Origin: Chryseobacterium jejuense
GTDB taxonomy: Bacteria > Bacteroidota > Bacteroidia > Flavobacteriales > Weeksellaceae
Length of the DNA: 64,000 nt
NCBI RefSeq assembly: GCF_900100075.1
Contig: NZ_FNEG01000004.1
Coordinates: 496,001-560,000 of the forward strand
Direction of reading: 5' to 3'
The notes under the pieces were generated by a model. It saw nothing but the letters and a program-made list of their open reading frames with translations. It did not search any database and had not been told where the DNA came from. The position numbers were made by a program, and so were the translations under genes. Below, piece by piece: positions 9,019 to 18,805 of the stretch; within the stretch, counting starts at the first letter, position 1; the number at the start of each line of letters is the position of its first letter.

Positions 9019-9489
9019 ATGAATTATCATTTTCAAGCACACAGACAGGTAAGAAGAAACCTTTTAGATATCCTGCAGAACACATCTCATGAGGATCTTC
9101 TGCTGATTCCGGATGGCTTCAACAACAATATTTACTGGAATATTGCCCATACAGTTGCTACTCAGCAGCTTTTGCATTATTATTTAAGCGGAAACCCTTT
9201 CCGTATTGATAAATATTGGGTTGAAACGTACAAAAAAGGAACGTTACCGAACTTAAATGTTCAAAAATCTGAGGTAGAAGATCTGGAGTTTTTACTTACA
9301 GAAACCTCTAAGATTTTAATGAAGGATTATGACAGCGATTTCTTTTCAGATTACACTCCTTACACCACAAGTTTCGGGATGGATTTGAAGAGCATTCAGG
9401 ATGCCATTATCTTTAACAATATGCATGAAAGCCTACATTACGGGTATGTAATGTCGCAGAAAAGAGCAATTTTAGGAGAAAAATACTAA
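9019..9489 (+). CDS. DinB-like superfamily protein
   Basis: A 156-residue all-helical protein. NIAHTVATQQLLHYYLSG and NNMHESLHYGYVMSQKRAI carry the paired histidines expected of the DinB/YfiT four-helix metal-binding fold (first His near residue 44, later ones near 134-138). DinB-like proteins include thiol S-transferases and many damage-induced proteins of unknown function. There is no signal peptide, so it is cytoplasmic. It sits alone, 160 bp before rlmB. Confidence 0.75.
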   Translation: MNYHFQAHRQVRRNLLDILQNTSHEDLLLIPDGFNNNIYWNIAHTVATQQLLHYYLSGNPFRIDKYWVETYKKGTLPNLNVQKSEVEDLEFLLTETSKILMKDYDSDFFSDYTPYTTSFGMDLKSIQDAIIFNNMHESLHYGYVMSQKRAILGEKY

Positions 9490-9648
9490 ATGTTCTAGGC
9501 TTAAAGTTATGGGAACAAAAAGATTAACTCTTTTATAAAATATTTAAATACAACAGATTTAAAGGGAACAAAGTACAAACCTTAAACTCAAAACATTGAA
9601 CTTTAAACATTAAACTTTGAACCTTAATATAAAATTTTATACAAATCA

Positions 9649-10392
9649 ATGAAAGACGATTTTATTTTCGGGCTGCGTCCCGTTATTGAAGCAATTGAAG
9701 CGGGAAAAACGATTGACAAGATCTTTGTGCAGAATGCACTTCAGGGTCCTATTTATGCTGAACTAAAAGCGATTTTAGCGAAAAACAAAATCCGTCCCAA
9801 TTATGTTCCGATTGAAAAACTGAACCGTTTTACAAGAAAAAACCATCAGGGTGTGGTTGCTTTTATTTCGGATGTTCCGTTTTATAAAGTGGAGGATCTT
9901 ATTCCACAATTATTTGAGGAAGGTAAAACGCCTTTCCTATTAATTCTGGACAGGCTTACAGATGTAAGAAACTTTGGTGCTATCTGCAGAACGGCAGAAT
10001 GTGTAGGGGTAGATGCCGTTATTATTCCTGAAAAAGGAGCAGCTCCTATCAATTCTGACGCTATTAAAACTTCTGCAGGAGGTATTTATAATATTAAAAT
10101 CTGTAAGGAAAACAATCTTGCTCATGCGGTAGATTTCCTTCAACAGAGTGGAATTACAGTATTTTCAGCATCTGAAAAAGCTCAAAAACTTATCTATGAT
10201 GTAGATTTCACAGAACCATGCGCTATTGTTATGGGAAATGAGGAAACAGGTATTTCTAAAGAAGTATTGCATCATTCTGACGAAAAAATAAAACTTCCTA
10301 TTGAAGGAAAAACTCAATCTCTGAATGTTTCCGTAGCATGTGGAGCGATCCTTTATGAAGCTGTGAGACAGAAGAGTTTGAAAATAAATTAA
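9649..10392 (+). CDS. rlmB: 23S rRNA (guanosine-2'-O)-methyltransferase RlmB, SPOUT family
   Basis: A 247-residue TrmH/SpoU methyltransferase. It has the N-terminal substrate-binding domain (FIFGLRPVIEAIEAGKTIDKIF...) and the three SPOUT motifs: NFGAICRTAE (motif 1, about 112-121), IVMGNEETGIS (motif 2) and LPIEGKTQSLNVSVACGAI (motif 3, which forms the SAM-binding knot). RlmB methylates the ribose of G2251 in the 23S rRNA peptidyl-transferase loop. Length and the N-terminal domain favour RlmB over TrmL/TrmH. The upstream spacer (about 9500-9645) is a low-complexity run of AAACTTTGAAC-like repeats. Confidence 0.9.
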   Translation: MKDDFIFGLRPVIEAIEAGKTIDKIFVQNALQGPIYAELKAILAKNKIRPNYVPIEKLNRFTRKNHQGVVAFISDVPFYKVEDLIPQLFEEGKTPFLLILDRLTDVRNFGAICRTAECVGVDAVIIPEKGAAPINSDAIKTSAGGIYNIKICKENNLAHAVDFLQQSGITVFSASEKAQKLIYDVDFTEPCAIVMGNEETGISKEVLHHSDEKIKLPIEGKTQSLNVSVACGAILYEAVRQKSLKIN

Positions 10393-10425
10393 TTCGATAA
10401 CACACAACACTTAAAAAAATTAAAA

Positions 10426-11475
10426 ATGAAAAACATAGCAGCAATAGCGCTATTATCATCTATAGCTCTAGTATCTTGTAAAAAAGAAACGGCAAAAATC
10501 ACAAAAGTAGACCCTAAAACAGGAAAAACAGTAACGGTAGAAGTTCCTGCTGATTCTGTTGCAACGGTGGCAGAAAATCCTGCTATCAGAGACTCTGCTG
10601 GAATCGTTACTCAGACTTTCAAACTTGAAAAAGGGAAAACATATCCTCTTACTACTTACCAGAGAGATGTAAAAACAATGACGGATCCTCAAGGAAAATC
10701 CATCACAGCAACTGCAGAATCTACAGATGAAATGAACTTCACTGTAAATGATATCAAAGGAAACGTTTACGAAATGACGCTTAACCTGGTTTCTAAAAGA
10801 AGTTCTCAATCTGCACAGGGTAAAACAGTAGTGGTAGATACTAAACAGGCTCTTCCGAAAGAAGATGACCTTAAAATGATCTGGAATATCAACAAAGCGC
10901 TTACCAGCAATAAGCTTGATATGAAGATGGATACCAAAGGAAATGTAATTTCTATTACAGGTTTTGATGCTGTTTATGCCAAAGTAACAACAGCTCTTAC
11001 CTCATTAATTAAGGATGCTAATGAAAGAGCGAGCGTTGTAGCAAGCCTTAAGCAGTCTTTTAATGAGAAAGTATTGAAAGACCAGTTCAGTAAGAACCTT
11101 TCCATCATTCCTAAAAAAGGAGTGAAAATAGGTGAAAAATGGACAACTTCTGAAAATGCAGACCCAAGCGGAGCCATCAAGGTAACTTCAAACTATGTTT
11201 TAAAGAGTCTTGGAAACGGAACTGCTGAAATTGCTGTAAGCGGAGGAATTCCTAAGAAAACTGAAAAGAAAGCTCAGGGACCTATCACACACAGCATGAG
11301 CAGCGAACTTGCTCAGAACGGAACCATCAAATTTGACGAAAGTACAGGATGGATTACCAATCAAAACATCAACGTAAAAACGACGCAGATAGAAACTATT
11401 TCAGACGGAAAACAATCTCAATCTATGAAAAGTGTTTCCAATTCTTCTGTAATGGTAAACCCTACTGCAAAGTAA
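10426..11475 (+). CDS. DUF6263-like lipoprotein, 349 aa
   Basis: SPII signal MKNIAAIALLSSIALVSC with lipidated Cys18, then a KKET linker. The mature domain of about 330 residues contains the IPKKGVKIGEKWTT turn seen in flavobacterial DUF6263 proteins. The repeated 'measured quantity in a beta-barrel-like domain' pattern suggests a periplasmic or surface binding role, but no activity can be read. It begins 33 bp after rlmB and could be read from the same transcript. Family assignment is by resemblance only. Confidence 0.65.
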   Translation: MKNIAAIALLSSIALVSCKKETAKITKVDPKTGKTVTVEVPADSVATVAENPAIRDSAGIVTQTFKLEKGKTYPLTTYQRDVKTMTDPQGKSITATAESTDEMNFTVNDIKGNVYEMTLNLVSKRSSQSAQGKTVVVDTKQALPKEDDLKMIWNINKALTSNKLDMKMDTKGNVISITGFDAVYAKVTTALTSLIKDANERASVVASLKQSFNEKVLKDQFSKNLSIIPKKGVKIGEKWTTSENADPSGAIKVTSNYVLKSLGNGTAEIAVSGGIPKKTEKKAQGPITHSMSSELAQNGTIKFDESTGWITNQNINVKTTQIETISDGKQSQSMKSVSNSSVMVNPTAK

Positions 11476-11583
11476 ATAAGTTTGGGGGTTTGAGAGTTTT
11501 AGAATTTGAGTGCTTTATTGTAACCGATAAAGCACTATCAACAAACAACTTTTAACTTTTTTAGATCTTAAATATAATTTATT

Positions 11584-11814
11584 ATGAAGTACATTCTTGA
11601 GTTAGTACTGTCCGCCATTATTATTTTCTTTGTCTGGAATATTCTGAAAAGAATTTTTTTTAAGACATTTTACAGCTACAGGTTCAATAACCAACAGCAA
11701 AATAATTCAAAGCAAGATATCAATGACTCGAATAAGAATAACAATAAGAACCTTAAATGGGATGCGGAAACCGTAGATTATGAAGAGGTAAAAGAGAGTA
11801 ATGGTAAAAGGTAA
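11584..11814 (+). CDS. DUF4834 family small membrane protein
   Basis: A 76-residue protein with one N-terminal transmembrane helix (YILELVLSAIIIFFVWNIL) and a short cytoplasmic tail rich in Asn/Gln and charged residues, ending WDAETVDYEEVKE. This is the layout of the flavobacterial DUF4834 family, which is commonly found directly before yfhO, as here (30-bp spacing). The function is unknown. The conserved pairing suggests it assists the YfhO-type membrane protein. Confidence 0.75.
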   Translation: MKYILELVLSAIIIFFVWNILKRIFFKTFYSYRFNNQQQNNSKQDINDSNKNNNKNLKWDAETVDYEEVKESNGKR

Positions 11815-11844
11815 AAATCCAAGAAATAAAAGATAATAACCAGC

Positions 11845-14385
11845 ATGGCAAAAAATAAAAACTTAATTTATATTGCAGTTTCATTAGTAGTATTTATAGT
11901 TTTAGCATTTTTATATTCCACTCCTGTATTTTCAGGAAAACAGCTTTTCCAGCATGATATTGTGCAATACAGAGGAGGAGCAAAAGAACTTTTAGACTAT
12001 AGAGCTAACACAGGAAATGAAACGTATTGGAGTGACTCCATGTTCGGGGGAATGCCGACTTATCAGATGGGTAGCCAGTTTAAAGGGGACATCATCAAGA
12101 AAATCGACAGTAACCTGAATTTCCTGCCTAGACCGGTCAATTATCTCTTCCTGCTTTTTGCAGGTTTTTTCCTTTTGGGAATGGTAGTGGTCAGAAACTG
12201 GAAGTATGCCTTACTGGGCGCAACATTCTTTGGACTTTCCACTTATTTCTACATTATTATTGCAGCGGGACACAATGGAAAAGTAAATACTATTGAATAT
12301 TTCGCACCACTTTTAGCCGGGATTTTACTGGTTTATATCAGAAAACAATACATCTGGGGATTCATTGTCACGACCCTATTTATGGGGCTACAGATTGCAG
12401 CAAACCACCCGCAGATGACCTATTATCTGTTTTTAGCTCTAGGATTTTTATTCCTTTCTGAATTAATCAGAGCAATCCAGAAAAAAACTCCGATGAAGCA
12501 CTTCCTGATTTCTTCAGGAATCATCGCAGCATCGTGTATTATTGGGGTTGGAATGAATTCTCAAAGAATCATGGCCAATTCTGAATATGTAAAAGAAACC
12601 GTTCGTGGAAAGCAGATCTTAACCAATGACAGCCATACTTCAGGAAAATCCGGAATGGATAAAGAAAGTATGCTGATGTGGAGCTACGGGCAACTGGAAA
12701 CACTAAACCTTTTCATTCCGAGATTAATGGGTGGCGGAAGCCAGGAACCTGAAGCTAAGGAAATGATGAATAAGGTACAGGAGCTTGTTCAGGAAAATGT
12801 GGGTTCACAAGCTGAAATGGATAGAATTTCAAAAGGGTTCAGCGGAATGACCTATTGGGGAGACCAGCCGGGAACCTCAGGACCTGCTTATCAGGGAGCC
12901 ATTGTATGTTTCCTTGCCTTGTTAGGATTCTTTTTTGCATCGAAAAAATACCGTTATTGGATCTTAGGAGCTTCTATTCTAACCATCTTATTGGCGTGGG
13001 GAAGTAACTTTATGCCGTTATCTGATTTCTTTATTGATTACGTTCCGTTTTACAATAAGTTCAGAGCACCGTCTTCTATCCTTGTGGTAGTAGAATTATT
13101 ATTCCCACTCATTGCTATTATAGGATTATACAGATTCTTCACAGATGAAAAACTGACTGAAGAATACAAACAAAAAGTCCTTATGTATGTAAGTGGCGGA
13201 ACATTAGGCTTATTATTAATTCTTTTAATCTTCGGTAAATCATTACTAGGATTTTCTACAGCAGGTGAGAAGACCTATTTCCCACCTTTCCTGTTGGATT
13301 ATTTAGTAGATGAAAGGTATAAACTGTTCAAAGCAGATGCTTTAAAGGCATTTATGTATGTAGCTATTGCTGCTGCTGCCCTATTCTTGAGCTTAAAGAA
13401 AAAACTTAATCCTAACATTGCTTTGGTAGTGATTGGTTTAGTAAGTTTATTTGATCTGTGGACAGTGAACAAACGTTATTTAAATGACGAAAACTATGTA
13501 GACAAAATCTTTGCTGAAAATCCTTTCCAGACAGAAAGCTCAGATTTATTAACTGAAAAGGTACAGGGAAATCCTAATCTTGAGTCTATTTTATCTAATG
13601 TAAACATTAACAAGACCTTAGAAACGATCGCTGAGAAAGATAAAGCTCACTATAGAATTTACAACCAAACTCTAGGCGTTACCAGTGAAACGAATACTTC
13701 TTACTTTAAAGCATCCATTGGTGGATACCATGCTGTAAAATTGAGAAGATATGATGATGTGCTGAATGAGTATATCAACAATACCGACACTGTAAAAACA
13801 CCAAGAATATTAAACTTACTGAATGCAAAATACATGGTTTTCGGAGGTCCGGATCAGCCTCAGGTTGTTCCCAATCCTAAAGCAAACGGAAATGCATGGT
13901 TCGTAAGTGATCTTAAATTTGTAGATACTCCTAACGAAGAAATTAAATCTATCGGGGAAATCGACAATAAAAAAACAGCTGTGATTGCATCTTCTGACAA
14001 GGCTTATTTTAGTAATAAACCCGTTCAGGCAGATTCTACAGCGTTTATCAATTTAACAACGTACCAACCTAACGAATTAGAATTTAAATCTCAGTCGAAG
14101 ACCCCTCAATTGGCCGTTTTCTCTGAAGTATATTATCCTCACGGATGGAAAGTTCTTATTGATGAAAAAGAGGTTCCTTACATTAAAGCAGATTATTTAC
14201 TTCGTGCAGTACATGTTCCTGCAGGAAGTCACCACATCAGAATGGTATTTGAGCCGGAAGTGATTGAAAAAGGAAAATGGATCTCTTTGTTAAGCTTCGG
14301 TTTATTTATTGCTCTGGCAGCCTTTGGAATGTTCTGGATGAATAAGAATAAGAAAAAAGAAACTTTAATTGAACCAACTGCCTAA
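11845..14385 (+). CDS. YfhO family multi-pass membrane protein
   Basis: An 846-residue polytopic membrane protein with roughly a dozen hydrophobic helices. Examples are LIYIAVSLVVFIVLAFLYS at the N-terminus and WISLLSFGLFIALAAFGMFW at the C-terminus. The large C-terminal soluble section ends in the family-typical YPHGWKVLIDEKEV and GSHHIRMVFEP segments. YfhO proteins resemble GT-C glycosyltransferases, and Gram-positive members take part in glycosylating cell-surface polymers with a polyprenol-linked donor. In flavobacteria the acceptor is unknown. It is followed 122 bp later by a GT4 glycosyltransferase, consistent with a surface-glycan function. Confidence 0.85.
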   Translation: MAKNKNLIYIAVSLVVFIVLAFLYSTPVFSGKQLFQHDIVQYRGGAKELLDYRANTGNETYWSDSMFGGMPTYQMGSQFKGDIIKKIDSNLNFLPRPVNYLFLLFAGFFLLGMVVVRNWKYALLGATFFGLSTYFYIIIAAGHNGKVNTIEYFAPLLAGILLVYIRKQYIWGFIVTTLFMGLQIAANHPQMTYYLFLALGFLFLSELIRAIQKKTPMKHFLISSGIIAASCIIGVGMNSQRIMANSEYVKETVRGKQILTNDSHTSGKSGMDKESMLMWSYGQLETLNLFIPRLMGGGSQEPEAKEMMNKVQELVQENVGSQAEMDRISKGFSGMTYWGDQPGTSGPAYQGAIVCFLALLGFFFASKKYRYWILGASILTILLAWGSNFMPLSDFFIDYVPFYNKFRAPSSILVVVELLFPLIAIIGLYRFFTDEKLTEEYKQKVLMYVSGGTLGLLLILLIFGKSLLGFSTAGEKTYFPPFLLDYLVDERYKLFKADALKAFMYVAIAAAALFLSLKKKLNPNIALVVIGLVSLFDLWTVNKRYLNDENYVDKIFAENPFQTESSDLLTEKVQGNPNLESILSNVNINKTLETIAEKDKAHYRIYNQTLGVTSETNTSYFKASIGGYHAVKLRRYDDVLNEYINNTDTVKTPRILNLLNAKYMVFGGPDQPQVVPNPKANGNAWFVSDLKFVDTPNEEIKSIGEIDNKKTAVIASSDKAYFSNKPVQADSTAFINLTTYQPNELEFKSQSKTPQLAVFSEVYYPHGWKVLIDEKEVPYIKADYLLRAVHVPAGSHHIRMVFEPEVIEKGKWISLLSFGLFIALAAFGMFWMNKNKKKETLIEPTA

Positions 14386-14395
14386 CATTGCTTTG

Positions 14396-14482
14396 TGTCA
14401 TTTCATGAAGAGATAGAATGAGGTTCTTCACTACGCTTCTGAACTCTGTTCGCAGACCTTCAGTCTGTGTTCAGAATGACAA
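14396..14482. repeat. Dispersed intergenic inverted-repeat element
   Basis: A spacer of about 86 bp bounded by TGTCATT and AATGACA. The middle contains GTTCTTCACTACGCTTCTGA and a second GTTCGCAGACC half. It matches the style of short, mobile-looking intergenic sequences (ending TTCAGAATGACAAATG) that are frequent in flavobacterial genomes. It has no coding capacity. Confidence 0.45.
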
Positions 14483-14507
14483 ATGAATAATAGACGATTC
14501 ATAAAAA

Positions 14508-15800
14508 ATGGAACAAAAGAAAATATTGATTATCACCTATTACTGGCCTCCTGCGGGAGGTCCTGGTGTTCAAAGATGGTTGAAGTTCGCCAAATATCTA
14601 CCTGATTTTGGCTGGAAACCGGTAATTTATACCCCGGAAAATCCAAGTTATCCATTGATGGATGAAACCTTAATGAAGGATGTTCCTGAAAACATTGAAA
14701 TCGTAAGAACAAAAATATGGGAGCCTTATCAACTGGCTGAAAAGCTTAACAAAAGCAACAAAAAATTCAAGGCCGGGCAATTTGATGTAGGAAAAAACCA
14801 AAGCTGGAAATCGAAACTCTCAATATGGGTAAGAGGCAATTTTTTCATTCCTGATGCCAGAGTTTTTTGGGTAAAACCATCTATTCAGTTTCTGGAAAAA
14901 TATGTACAGGAAAATAAGATTGACACCATCGTAACCTCAGGCCCACCCCACTCTCTTCACCTGATTGGATTAGGCTTAAAGGATAAATTACCAAATTTAA
15001 AATGGATTGCAGATTTCCGTGATCCGTGGACAGAGATTTCCTATTATAAACATCTGAAACTTACCAAAAGTTCAGACAAAAAGCATCGCCAGCTGGAAAG
15101 TGCCGTCTTCAAAAATGCTGATATTACACTGGCAACAAGTTATACGGATGCTGATCATTTCAGAAAAGCTGGAGCTAACGCCGTTTGTATCACCAATGGT
15201 TTTGATGAAAGTGATTCCCATGAGAAAGCAGCAGAACAAAAAGAGACCAATACATCTTTTGTGTTAAGCTATATCGGAGTACTGGAACAGCTTAGAAACC
15301 CTGAGAATCTTTGGAAAGCCCTGGATGAGCTGGTAAAAGAAAATACAGAATTTGCAAAGCATTTCAGCTTAAAGTTTGTAGGAAGAATTGATGATAAAAT
15401 CCTTCATACTATTGAAAACTCAAGTCTTAAAAATCATATTTTGAATCTTGGATATCTATCTCATGGCAAAGCTGTTGAGGAAATGCAGACTTCAGAAATG
15501 TTGCTGATCACCAATTTCCCTAATGAATCTTCAAAAGGAATTATTCCCGGAAAGATATTTGAATATCTGGCATCCGGAAAACAGATTCTTTCCTTCGGGC
15601 CGGATCAGGCTGATGTTTCTAAAATACTGGAAGAAACCCACGCCGGCAAACATTTCAGCTATAACGATTCTGAAACCGTAAAAAGATTTATCCTTGAAAA
15701 ATTTGAGCTTTGGAAAAACGGAAATCTCTCTGAAAACACTCAACATATTGAACAATTTTCAAGAAAAAACTTAACAAGGCAACTTGTTGATATTTTATAA
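14508..15800 (+). CDS. GT4-type glycosyltransferase (GT-B fold)
   Basis: A 430-residue protein opening with ILIITYYWPPAGGPGVQRWL, the glycine-rich N-terminal signature of flavobacterial GT4 enzymes. The acceptor domain is followed by a C-terminal nucleotide-sugar domain with KGIIPGKIFEYLASGKQIL, which holds the conserved Glu residues of the GT-B donor site. No signal peptide or membrane helix is present, so it acts on the cytoplasmic face of the membrane, probably in surface polysaccharide or glycolipid assembly. The sugar and acceptor cannot be deduced. It follows yfhO on the same strand. Confidence 0.85.
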   Translation: MEQKKILIITYYWPPAGGPGVQRWLKFAKYLPDFGWKPVIYTPENPSYPLMDETLMKDVPENIEIVRTKIWEPYQLAEKLNKSNKKFKAGQFDVGKNQSWKSKLSIWVRGNFFIPDARVFWVKPSIQFLEKYVQENKIDTIVTSGPPHSLHLIGLGLKDKLPNLKWIADFRDPWTEISYYKHLKLTKSSDKKHRQLESAVFKNADITLATSYTDADHFRKAGANAVCITNGFDESDSHEKAAEQKETNTSFVLSYIGVLEQLRNPENLWKALDELVKENTEFAKHFSLKFVGRIDDKILHTIENSSLKNHILNLGYLSHGKAVEEMQTSEMLLITNFPNESSKGIIPGKIFEYLASGKQILSFGPDQADVSKILEETHAGKHFSYNDSETVKRFILEKFELWKNGNLSENTQHIEQFSRKNLTRQLVDIL

Positions 15801-15806
15801 ATAAAG

Positions 15807-15925
15807 GAAGTTAGAAGCTGGAAGAAAGAAGTTATGAAATGGGGAAAAACAATTATCATTTTCAAAATATAATTGAAAACCGCAGGTATTTTTTATAACT
15901 AAAGCTTCTTCCAGCTTCCCTCTTC
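15807..15925. repeat. Imperfect intergenic inverted repeat (GAAGCTGGAAGAA family)
   Basis: Arms of about 30 bp at 15807-15835 and 15895-15925 share the core GAAGCTGGAAGAA on opposite strands, with a spacer of about 60 bp. It lies between convergent genes (the GT4 stop at 15800 and the lipoprotein stop at 15926). It may act as a bidirectional terminator or be a REP/MITE-like element. Confidence 0.5.
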
Positions 15926-16570
15926 TTATATAGTCCATTGGTCATTCACTACAGCGATCAGGTAGTATTTTCCCTGGAATTCCTCAAATACAAAGCGGAC
16001 CGTTTTCCAATCCATCTCCCCATTCTTTTCAGTTCCTTTAATATAGTTTTCTGTAAAATCTTTCTTAGGATAAATTTTTTCAAGGTTATTCAATGAATTT
16101 CCACCCCCAATAAATTTATTCAGTGAATATTGGGAAGTCGTAAAGTCACCGGAAAACACCCACTTTCCGAGATAATCATTAATTGTTGCTTTATAGGGAT
16201 CTCCGGAACCATCCTTTGCTCCCCATGTAAATAATGTTTTTGTGGGCTGATATTTTTCAAATTCCTCTTTGGTAAAATGCTTGTCTCCTTTAGGATCTAC
16301 AAATGCATACATGGAAAAACTAATTCCCTTTTCAGGATGAATATGTGATGCAAATGTTTTGTAATCCTTAGCTTTTAAAGCCTTCAAAACCTCATCATTA
16401 GTCATTTTAATATCACCTTCTTTCTTCACTTTCTCCTTAGCAATTGCAGCACTGTCCAGTGGTTTTACACGTATAACAGTATCAATTTCGCTAGGAACAG
16501 GCTTTCCTGCTTCTTTCTTACAGGCAACCACCAGACTCAGCATAAGGATTGAAACGAATAGTTTTTTCAT
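15926..16570 (-). CDS. Hypothetical lipoprotein, 214 aa
   Basis: The start is placed at the ATG at 16570, which gives a proper SPII signal (MKKLFVSILMLSLVVAC). The longer frame from 16684 adds 38 residues of unlikely sequence. The mature domain of about 195 residues carries DEVLKALKAKDYKTFASHIHPEKGISFSMY and ends VRFVFEEFQGKYYLIAVVNDQWTI. The latter is a pattern of NTF2/DUF-type lipoproteins described only as unknown in flavobacteria. It probably sits on the periplasmic face of a membrane. No enzymatic motif was found. Confidence 0.65.
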   Translation of the reverse strand: MKKLFVSILMLSLVVACKKEAGKPVPSEIDTVIRVKPLDSAAIAKEKVKKEGDIKMTNDEVLKALKAKDYKTFASHIHPEKGISFSMYAFVDPKGDKHFTKEEFEKYQPTKTLFTWGAKDGSGDPYKATINDYLGKWVFSGDFTTSQYSLNKFIGGGNSLNNLEKIYPKKDFTENYIKGTEKNGEMDWKTVRFVFEEFQGKYYLIAVVNDQWTI

Positions 16571-16792
16571 ATCTTTTAGTTTTGCAATAACTAGAAAAAC
16601 ACCAAAACTGATGCCAATGCGGGATACGAAATATGAGGCACACAAGGTTATAATAAATTCAAATCTAAAAGTATTAGTTTCCAACTTCCCTTCTCAGACC
16701 ATTCCGTCTCTCATCTATCCGTCTATTATCTAAATATCTATTATCTCCTCCCCAATGAATACTTTTTCCCAATTACATCGTACCTTTGGAAT

Positions 16793-17773
16793 ATGGAAAT
16801 TTTGGATATTCTCATTATAGGAGCAGGCCCTATCGGCATCAACTGTGCTATTGAAGCCCAGAAAAACAACTTGAATTATTTAATCATAGAAAAAGGAACC
16901 ATTGTTAATTCATTGTACCATTATCCTTTGTATATGAGGTTCTTTTCAACAGCTGAAAAACTGGAGATTGATGGAACTCCTTTTATTTCCACTGCTCCCA
17001 AACCTGGAAGACAGGATGCATTGGAATATTATCAGGGAATTGCCCGACAAAAGGACCTGAATATCCATCTCTACGAAAAGGTGCTCAAAGTATCCAAAGT
17101 ACTTGATGTATTTGATATTGAAACCACAAAAGGCAAGTATAAGGCTAAAAATGTAGTGATTGCCACTGGGTTTTATGATATTCCGAACCTGATGAATATT
17201 CCAGGTGAGGAACTTCCTAAGGTGAAACATTATTATACTGAACCTTATCCGTATGCAAGACAGAAAGTGGTGGTGGTCGGATCCAGCAACTCAGCAGTGG
17301 ATGCAGCTCTTGAAACCTATAGAAAAGGAGCTGACGTTACCATGATTGTCCGTCATTCCGAAATTTCAAAAAGTGTAAAATATTGGGTAAAACCGGATAT
17401 TGAAAACCGGATTGCAGAAGGAAGTATTAAAGCTCATTTTAATGCAGAGATGGTGGAAGTAAAAGAAAATTCTGTGATTTTTAAGGATGAAAACAACCAT
17501 ATTCATGAGATTGAAAATGATTTTGTTCTGGCCATGACAGGTTACCTTCCTGATTTTGAATTTTTGAAAAATTCAGGCATTGAATTGAATGGTGATTGCC
17601 TGAATCCATATTATAACCTTGAAACCATGGAAACAAATGTTCCTCATCTCTATCTTGCAGGAGTTGTTTGTGGGGGAAAAGATACTCACCTGTGGTTTAT
17701 TGAAAATTCCAGAGTTCATGCCAGTATGATTGTTACCTCCATTCTGTCTAAATATCCTGTAAACCATTCCTAA
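16793..17773 (+). CDS. ypdA: YpdA family bacillithiol disulfide reductase-like flavoprotein
   Basis: A 326-residue pyridine nucleotide-disulfide-type oxidoreductase. It has an N-terminal FAD-binding GAGPIGINCAIEA motif, an NAD(P)H-binding VVVVGSSNSAVDAALE motif near residue 160, and the C-terminal FAD signature YLAGVVCGGKDTHLWFIEN. The absence of a CxxC redox pair and the HYPLYMRFFSTAEKLEI segment are typical of YpdA (Bdr), which reduces bacillithiol disulfide with NADPH in Firmicutes. Flavobacteria generally carry bacillithiol synthesis genes, so the same role is plausible. It is monocistronic in appearance. Confidence 0.85.
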   Translation: MEILDILIIGAGPIGINCAIEAQKNNLNYLIIEKGTIVNSLYHYPLYMRFFSTAEKLEIDGTPFISTAPKPGRQDALEYYQGIARQKDLNIHLYEKVLKVSKVLDVFDIETTKGKYKAKNVVIATGFYDIPNLMNIPGEELPKVKHYYTEPYPYARQKVVVVGSSNSAVDAALETYRKGADVTMIVRHSEISKSVKYWVKPDIENRIAEGSIKAHFNAEMVEVKENSVIFKDENNHIHEIENDFVLAMTGYLPDFEFLKNSGIELNGDCLNPYYNLETMETNVPHLYLAGVVCGGKDTHLWFIENSRVHASMIVTSILSKYPVNHS

Positions 17774-17854
17774 TTTTAATTATTTAATAAAAATTACAGA
17801 CTCATTATAAAAACCAAGGATACAGATGAAGAGGCAGGTATAAAAACAAAATAT

Positions 17855-18802
17855 ATGACTAATAACCGTTTATTTTTGGGATTCTTTTTTCTTCTTTTGT
17901 TAGGGAGTTGCAAAGAAGAACACGGGAAAGATAAACATCCGGATATACCCCTTTTCCCAGCCACTTCTAATTCCAATATCGTAGTACAACCGATAGCAAA
18001 AGAGATTGATAAAATTTTCTATAATGATTCTACCTTGGTTTATACACACTATGGAGACAGTATAAGTTTTTATTCTGCCCGCACTGGTATGAGTCATCGT
18101 ATGAAGAGTCCTGTTTTTGTATATGGTGATGGCTTTTTCATTGTAGAAAATAAATACGGAAAATATGAATTGCTTAATGATATTACTTTAGAAAAACAGG
18201 AAATAAAAACCATTGACGAATCTGCCAGATATAAAAGAGGAAAAGATAGTTTAAGAAGCACTTATACTCAAAAATCCGATTATGAACTCAATCAGATCAA
18301 TGATTCTTTATTGATCAATTATTTTTCTGTTACATATAATATCCCGAAGGATAAAATTCCATTTACAAGTGATCTGAAAAAAGGAGATCTCTATGTACAC
18401 ACAGGACAAGATCAATTCATAGTATTGAATGTTCCTGAATCTTTGGATAAATTTTTAAATCCTCTATTACAGTCCACTGCAAAAAAAATACGCCCAAAAT
18501 TTAAAAGGCATTTCATTCCTTTTGAAGATGGTTCATCAGTCAAAAATATTTTTGAAGGATACGACTATGCCATGATGAGCAAGTTCTGGGTATGGGGCGG
18601 CGGCGGAAATCATTATGTTCTTGCTATCCCTCATAAGGTAGAAGCCGGATATTATTATACCAATATATCTATGAATCGGCAGAAGGGGAAATTCAAAATA
18701 ATGTCAAGCAGCGATCCGGAATTTAATACAATACCTACTACAATCAACAACCAGTTGTATTTTGTAAATAACAGACAACTGTATAAAGTTTTCACAAAAT
18801 AG
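17855..18802 (+). CDS. Hypothetical lipoprotein, 315 aa
   Basis: SPII signal MTNNRLFLGFFFLLLLGSC, lipidated Cys19, then a soluble domain of about 295 residues rich in aromatic and beta-branched residues. It contains a VWGGGGNHYVLAIPHKVE segment. I do not recognise the family. It is the first of four closely spaced plus-strand genes (next start 4 bp after its stop) that look like one unit of unknown function. Confidence 0.6.
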   Translation: MTNNRLFLGFFFLLLLGSCKEEHGKDKHPDIPLFPATSNSNIVVQPIAKEIDKIFYNDSTLVYTHYGDSISFYSARTGMSHRMKSPVFVYGDGFFIVENKYGKYELLNDITLEKQEIKTIDESARYKRGKDSLRSTYTQKSDYELNQINDSLLINYFSVTYNIPKDKIPFTSDLKKGDLYVHTGQDQFIVLNVPESLDKFLNPLLQSTAKKIRPKFKRHFIPFEDGSSVKNIFEGYDYAMMSKFWVWGGGGNHYVLAIPHKVEAGYYYTNISMNRQKGKFKIMSSSDPEFNTIPTTINNQLYFVNNRQLYKVFTK

Positions 18803-18805
18803 AAC